Shown: positions 58,786 to 64,000 of the stretch, piece by piece
Numbering within the stretch: the first letter of the stretch is position 1
How the letters are laid out: each line of letters begins with the position of its first letter
DNA from: Abelmoschus esculentus
Lineage: Eukaryota; Streptophyta; Magnoliopsida; Malvales; Malvaceae
Direction: 5' to 3'
DNA length: 64,000 nt
NCBI GenBank assembly: GCA_035048815.1
Contig: JAUCBN010000011.1
Span: forward strand, 14,719,501 to 14,783,500
The notes under the pieces: generated by a model
The model's input: only the letters and a program-made list of their open reading frames with translations
The model's database searches: none
Told to the model about the DNA's origin: nothing
Made by a program: the position numbers and the translations under genes

Positions 58786-61157
58786 GGTTTGTATAGTGTG
58801 TAGTTGGTTGGTTAAAGCATGTGTAGGATTACTAAGTTACGTGTTTAAATATGCGATTGATTATGATATATGTGATTGAGCATGATATGTTGTTGGTGTG
58901 TAAAAATCTATTCATGATGATTGTACTTTGATTAATGATGGTTAAACTTGGGTTATCGGTTACACATTGCCAATGCCAACACATTTTCAGTTGCTCTACA
59001 GTTTTTTCCTTGTATCTTGCCTGAATGTAAGTCTAATATGTATTGATACTATATGTTTAATTTCATATTTAAAGTTTTTGGAATGTGCTTCTAAGACGTA
59101 AGTCACGAGCTAGTTTTGGTATGAACATTGATGTTCAAGATTGGGGATGAAACAACTGCTATGGAAGAGTAATTTCCACCTCCTCCGTCGTGGGTGTGCC
59201 TTCGATTATGTAAAGATATCAGTTTAGGGATGTTACACCGTTCTTTTGGGCTGTGTCGGGTGCATTTCGGACTGCTGAAGCTGGTGCAACAGTTACTAAT
59301 CTAACTAAGGAGTAGTTAACAAGTTGGTAGTTGAAGTTGTTGGAATTGAAGATGTTATTTGTAAGTGTGAACAATAATCATGCATAGAGTAAGAGCACAT
59401 ATATGTATATATATAGATAATGTAGGACATGCATGCATTCTTGAGCATGATATTAGAAATTGCATTTACATGCACATGCACTTGCATCGGCATTTATGAG
59501 GGCATACAGGAAATCATGCATACATTTGTTCACAGTTGCGAGTAGCTCCTTGAGGGTGTAAGTGGAGTGTGGTTGGTTCTTTAAAGGTGAAGGTATGGAA
59601 AAAAAGGGTTGAAAGGACTTTCTTGTGGTGTTGAGCTGAATGTTTAGTGGGCAAGCTACCCTTTTGGTTAGGGAATAGTCTTGGATGAAGAATGAGTGGT
59701 TGGTCTCAGAGTTGTTCAGTCTTGTGGGTTTGCTTTTATCGAAAAGTGTTGAGAGTTTGTATTCGGTGGGTTCGTGTTTGTGGATGTTTCATCAATATAG
59801 TTACTACTTTGGCAAGGTTATAAAATAAGAGATGTTGGAGCTAGTGGAAGGAATAGTTCTACAAACTTGGATTTTGTTGTGGTATAGTTAAGGTAAAAGT
59901 TGGTTTGTCGATAAGTTGATAATGGGAAGGAGTTTTGGGTTAAGTGTCGAGGCACTTAAAGATGTGTAGATTTTAAAGTTGAACCATGGTGTTGAGTTGG
60001 TTATGGTGGCTAAACCTTGAGTTGAAGGTGTTATCGTTGAGATGAGTACAATATTGGTTTGACATAAAGTTGGTAAATTTCTTGTATGGTATATTTTGTA
60101 GAATGTTAGCTATCGGGGATGACTTGGCTTACATAAGGATGCTTACAATGGGAGTTTGTCATGTGGGGTAAGCCTGGGTTGTTGTGGAGTTACGAGGGAA
60201 GATGTTCGGTTAAGCTATAGGGAGACCTAGTAAATGGTGAAACTATGAGCGGGACTTTACCTTGGTAAAGTTGATCAGGGACAAGTCGTGGAAAGGTGTT
60301 TGTTGAGGGTCTAGTGAAGGATATGTTCTTGGCAAGGTTTAGTTTTGTGTTGAGAATCTTTTTCTGTTAGGTTAGCCGCATGGTTGTTTTGAAAAGTGCC
60401 GGGATGGAATGGTATCTTGATCGGGGCTTATGGTAATCTTTTCCCGTGTGTTTGGTGGTAAATGTTGTGGTAGAAGGTGGGGAAACATGTGTTTTCGACT
60501 AGGCTTGTTTGGATTATGTTTGAATCATGTGTAGATGTTTATCTTGCTGATAAGGTAAGAGTGAGTATCAATCTTCTTTGGGTTATTATTAGTAGTAAGG
60601 GTGTCAAGGTTGAAGTCGGAAAGAATCATCATAAGTTTGGTAGTAAGTTCTATGGATGGTATGGAGTTTTCTTTTAAGGGTTGTTAGATCAATCGTTTTT
60701 TTGAGTACGGTTTTCTTGGGTTTCTAGGTCCCATTGGAAGGATGTGTAAGTGGTGTATCTATAACATGATAAGATTTGAGAGTTTTTAAGACCGACATAG
60801 GTTGTTGTTTGGATATTGGGTTTTATCATGCATAGGTAAATGGATGATATGCTGTGATATTGTGATATGGTTAATATGACTCATAATGAAGTTGTTGTTG
60901 GAGGTGGAGTAGCGTGAGACAGTGTTGACAGTTTTGTGCAAAATTAGTTTGAAGCTTGTTGGTGGAGCATCATTGTGTGGGTGGAGGTTGGTGAAAGTCT
61001 TACTTGGTTACTTGGTATGTGGGAGGATGTCAAAAATCAGGTTAGTTCGATGGTGATGGTATGGAAACCGTTTCGGTTATCAAGAGTTGCTTATCAATCT
61101 TAGGTAAGATAAAGGAGGTTTCCTTTTGAGTTATGTTTTCTGTAAAGGTTCAGATGG
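58786..61157 (+). other. Internal region of the second A element without recognisable coding
   Basis: Aligns in blocks with 46655-49388. It lacks about 490 bp found in the other copy (between about 47570 and 48060) and has about 100 bp extra near 60595-60700. An (AT)-rich tatatgtatatatatag run lies near 59402. No gag, protease or RT motif was found. Confidence 0.6.
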
Positions 61158-61735
61158 TTGTCCAAAGAGGGTAAGTATGGTGTGCTTTGGTGTGAGGAAA
61201 AAATCAGTTGGTTGTCCAAAGAGGGTAAGTATGGGATGTTTGTTGTATACTATCCGGGGAAAGCTAATGTGATGGCTGAATCTTTGAGCTGTAAGACGAC
61301 AGTTGAGTTGAGGGTGATGGTTGCTAAGTTGGGTATTTCAAAGGAAGGTGGTGGAGTGGTGGAGTTGTGGAGTTGTAAGTAAAATCTATCTTGGTTGAGA
61401 TGTTAAGGTGAAACCGTTAGAGGATGAGACGTTAGTACCTTTTGTGGGGATATTGTTGAGGGTAGACCAACCGAGTATTATTTTGATGATGATGAGATGT
61501 TGTGGTTTAGGGGTCAGATTGTGGTGTCGGATGATGTTGAGTTGAGGTAAACTATTTTGGCAGAAGCACATACTAGTCCATTTGCTATGCATCCGGGTAG
61601 AGTGAAGATGTATATAGATCTCAAAAGTGTGTACTTTTGGATTGGTTTAAACAAAGATATGACGGAGTCCAAGAAGGATTTTATATGGGTTATTGTTGAT
61701 AGGTTTTCAAAGTGTACACATTTTGTATCGATTGT
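61158..61735 (+). pseudogene. Pol remnant of the second A element (RNase H end and integrase start)
   Basis: 61158-61382 contains YYPGKANVMAESLSCKT, the RNase H end, preceded by a duplicated SKEGKYG segment. 61557-61735 has HTSPFAMHPGRVKMYIDLK and then DMTESKKDFIWVIVDRFSKC, with the same ~50-residue integrase deletion as at 49850. The sequence is cut at about 61735 by the join to LTR sequence. Non-functional. Confidence 0.8.
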
Positions 61736-64000
61736 TTAAATGAAACTTGATTTTATATGTTCAACGCTAGATCTAATGATTTTATGTGTTCAATACTAGA
61801 TCTAATGATTTTATAAATGTTTTTTGAAATCTTTTTAGATCTCATTCAATACTATAATTAGATGGATTTAATTGTGTTATTATGTCAATTAAATGATTAA
61901 TTGAGTCTTCAATTGATGGCATATTAATTTAATCCCAGAATAATGCATTCGATGTTGTTTTATGGTGATTTTTGGTTGTTTTAGGGGTTGTTTTAGATGT
62001 TTTAATGTTGCTGGAGGTATAAGGATGGTTTAGATGTGTTTTTGGTTCATAATTGAAGTGGATTAGATATTAGAATCACTAGGTTTTGGGCTGATGTTGT
62101 TCGGATGCGTTTCGGCTTAGTTTTTGGTCTTTTCGGCTAAGTTTTTGGTAGTTTTGTGGAGGATTGATGTGGCTGTTGGTTTGAGCATGTTATGACGTGA
62201 ATATGCTCTGTTTTTAATGATGTAGAGGTAGTGCAAGAAGGTGTATAAGTGGCTGGTGCATTGGTGTTGCTATCGGAGCAACGGCAAAGGCTTGTTTTGC
62301 TTGTCGGTGAGTGTTTTCGAACTTAAAGCGAATCGCGTTGATACGGTTCTGTTTTGGAGACAATAGAATAGTGTGAAAACTTTCTATAGTTCAAGAGTAA
62401 GTGTTTTGAATAATGTTGATGCATTTTCTCAAGTTTCGGCTATTTTGGTAATGGCATATATGTGAACAATGTTTCAATAAGATTTTGAAATAGCATATCT
62501 TTATTTTGAAATGATGCATGCACATGTTAATTGCTGGAAAAGCAAGGTTATAAAGACATCCATGGATTATGGAAGCATGAAAATGAATTGGAATTATATG
62601 TGGTTATTTGCCCTACAATTAATGGTGCCATTGGGCATAACTTTTGGTTCATTTGTTGAACACATCATGGATGCATTATGAGCTGAAAATGAATTGGAAT
62701 AATATATGGTTATTGCCTTATATTTGAAATGCGGTTGAGCAAGATTTATAGTTCACATGATGAACATTATATGAATACATTATGAGCTTCAAGTTAACAT
62801 GCATGACTAATATTGATATTGTCTTAGTGGCACTAACTTTAGATTTGAATAGAAATGACATGTCATTAGGATTGAGTGCACTATAAAATAAAGAGAATAA
62901 TGATCATGCCTACACGTAAACAAGGGTGACTTTGTGTCCAACCGTGCGTGTAGAGCTTGCCTACACGTAAACAAGGGTGACTTTGTGTCCGACCGTGCGT
63001 GTAGAGCTTGCCTATATGTAAACAAGGGTGACTTTGTGTCCGACCGTGCATATAGTTGACCCTTACCTAAACAAGGGTGACTTTGTGTCCGACCGTGCAT
63101 ATGGTTGACCCTTACCTAAACAAGGGTGACTTTGTGTCCGACCGTGCATATAGTTGACCCTTACCTAAACAAGGGTGACTTTGTGTCCGACCGTGCGTAG
63201 TGGGGGTAACATGTATACAAGGGTGACTATGTGTCCGACCGATGCATGTTGAGACCAAGAGTCTCCAGTTATGAAAAAAAAAGAATTCGTGTATTCAGTG
63301 AACTAAAAATTCACATTAAATGATCACTAGATAGCCAATATGCATACATGAAGTGAAATGATATTCTTGTGCATGAAACATGAAATGATTTGACAATGTT
63401 GATGAGCATGATTTGGTTTTACTTATTTCAATTAAGCATAAAGGATGCAAACATGACATTAAAAATGATTTTGTTTTATGCATTGATGACCTTATGTAGA
63501 ACTTCCTCACTAAGCATGTTTGCTTAAGCTCTCTTTTCATCCTTATAGAATAATAAAGGCACTCGGGATTACATTCGGGGCAAGGAAACCAAGGGGAAAG
63601 GTTATTTCAAATTTAGTATGTCTTGGCAAATAAGTTGGGGCTTGGCAATGTGTAAACCCAACCTATGTGAGGAGTGTGAACTTGACTTTAGTTTATATTG
63701 AAATAAGACCTATGTTGCTTGATTGTTAATTGATAAACTATGATGATGTTTGGATTGTTGAAGCATGTACTTACATTATCGTTATGTTTTTAATCATGTT
63801 CTAGGTAGCATGCCTATAGTTTACTCGATGATCTTGACGTTGATAATCGTGTGTTATATGTTGCTATTTATTCTTAGGATTTTTGCATATAGTTAATTGT
63901 GATTGACGGTTGTATTTGAGCCGATGATGTTCACTTAGTGTGATGGAATTTTTAGGTTCGACACCTAAAGTTTCGAAACCTTAGGGAAGGTTTCGAAACC
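61736..64000 (+). mobile_element. 3' LTR (5'-truncated) of the second A element
   Basis: Matches 55880-58000 of the 5' LTR. A short duplicated stretch (tctaatgattttat, twice near 61770-61810) lies just after the join. It contains seven caagggtgac units (62907-63245), including three nearly identical 49-bp ones (63055-63200), and the start of a GTTTCGAAAC cluster at the window end. Confidence 0.88.

Larger units (their letters stand above)
55188..64000 (+). mobile_element. Second family A element, internally deleted, running off the window
   Basis: 5' LTR 55188-58766, PBS, ~2.95 kb of internal sequence, then an abrupt join at about 61736 to LTR sequence that matches the first LTR from about 55880 onward. 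The end of integrase, the polypurine tract and the first ~690 bp of the 3' LTR are missing. The 3' LTR continues past 64000, so the far duplication cannot be checked. Confidence 0.88.

Overview
This window is plant nuclear heterochromatin. I recognise no host gene, tRNA or rRNA. It holds nested LTR retrotransposons (Ty3/gypsy) inserted in and beside a 33-bp minisatellite array. A plant source, probably a eudicot with a repeat-rich genome, is suggested by Athila-type gag-pol with tRNA-Asp-type primer binding sites, by chromovirus-type pol remnants with tRNA-iMet-type sites, and by many solo LTRs with 5-bp target duplications. The species cannot be named from the sequence. Every element coding region is broken by stops, frameshifts, deletions or later insertions. 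|| Families, named here for convenience. A: LTR about 3.6 kb, TGTAACATCCC...GGGGGTTACA, a chromovirus-like (Tekay/Del-style) lineage. B: LTR about 1.8 kb, Athila lineage, with gag, PR, RT-RH, IN and an extra 3' ORF. C: LTR about 1.37 kb, Athila/Tat-related, with only a gag-like ORF and so non-autonomous. Satellite: 33-bp monomer, trimer phasing, and a local 791-bp higher-order repeat. || Layout. 1-1458: A LTR (minus), joined through a chimeric junction (1459-1779) to a C-type LTR (1780-3127). 3167-12495: complete C element (minus, duplication GGTAC), carrying a solo A LTR at 4264-7897. 13035-28787: complete Athila element B (minus, duplication TCCAT), carrying a solo A LTR at 20853-24433 (duplication ATCAA). 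29285-32881: solo A LTR (minus, duplication TCGTC). 37567-39406: solo B LTR (duplication AATAT). The pieces between these (3128-3166, 12496-13034, 28788-29284, 32882-37566, 39407-40687) are one original array of about 7 kb: once each insertion and one duplication copy are removed, the monomer phase is restored at every junction. || Right of the array: a chromovirus protease fragment (40690-41453, minus), an unresolved stretch, and a probable older LTR (about 42514-54297) split by a complete A element (43266-53280, duplication TTAGG). Next come a three-unit tandem repeat (54403-54985) and a second, internally deleted A element (55188 to beyond the window end). || How the parts relate: the satellite and the probable older LTR were the targets. 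B and C inserted into the satellite, and A copies inserted into the satellite, B, C and the older LTR, so A is the latest layer. The most notable points are the satellite's open reading in all three forward frames and its 791-bp repeat, a short palindrome dispersed through B and C, and an integrase deletion shared by two separate A copies, which implies spread of a defective subfamily.
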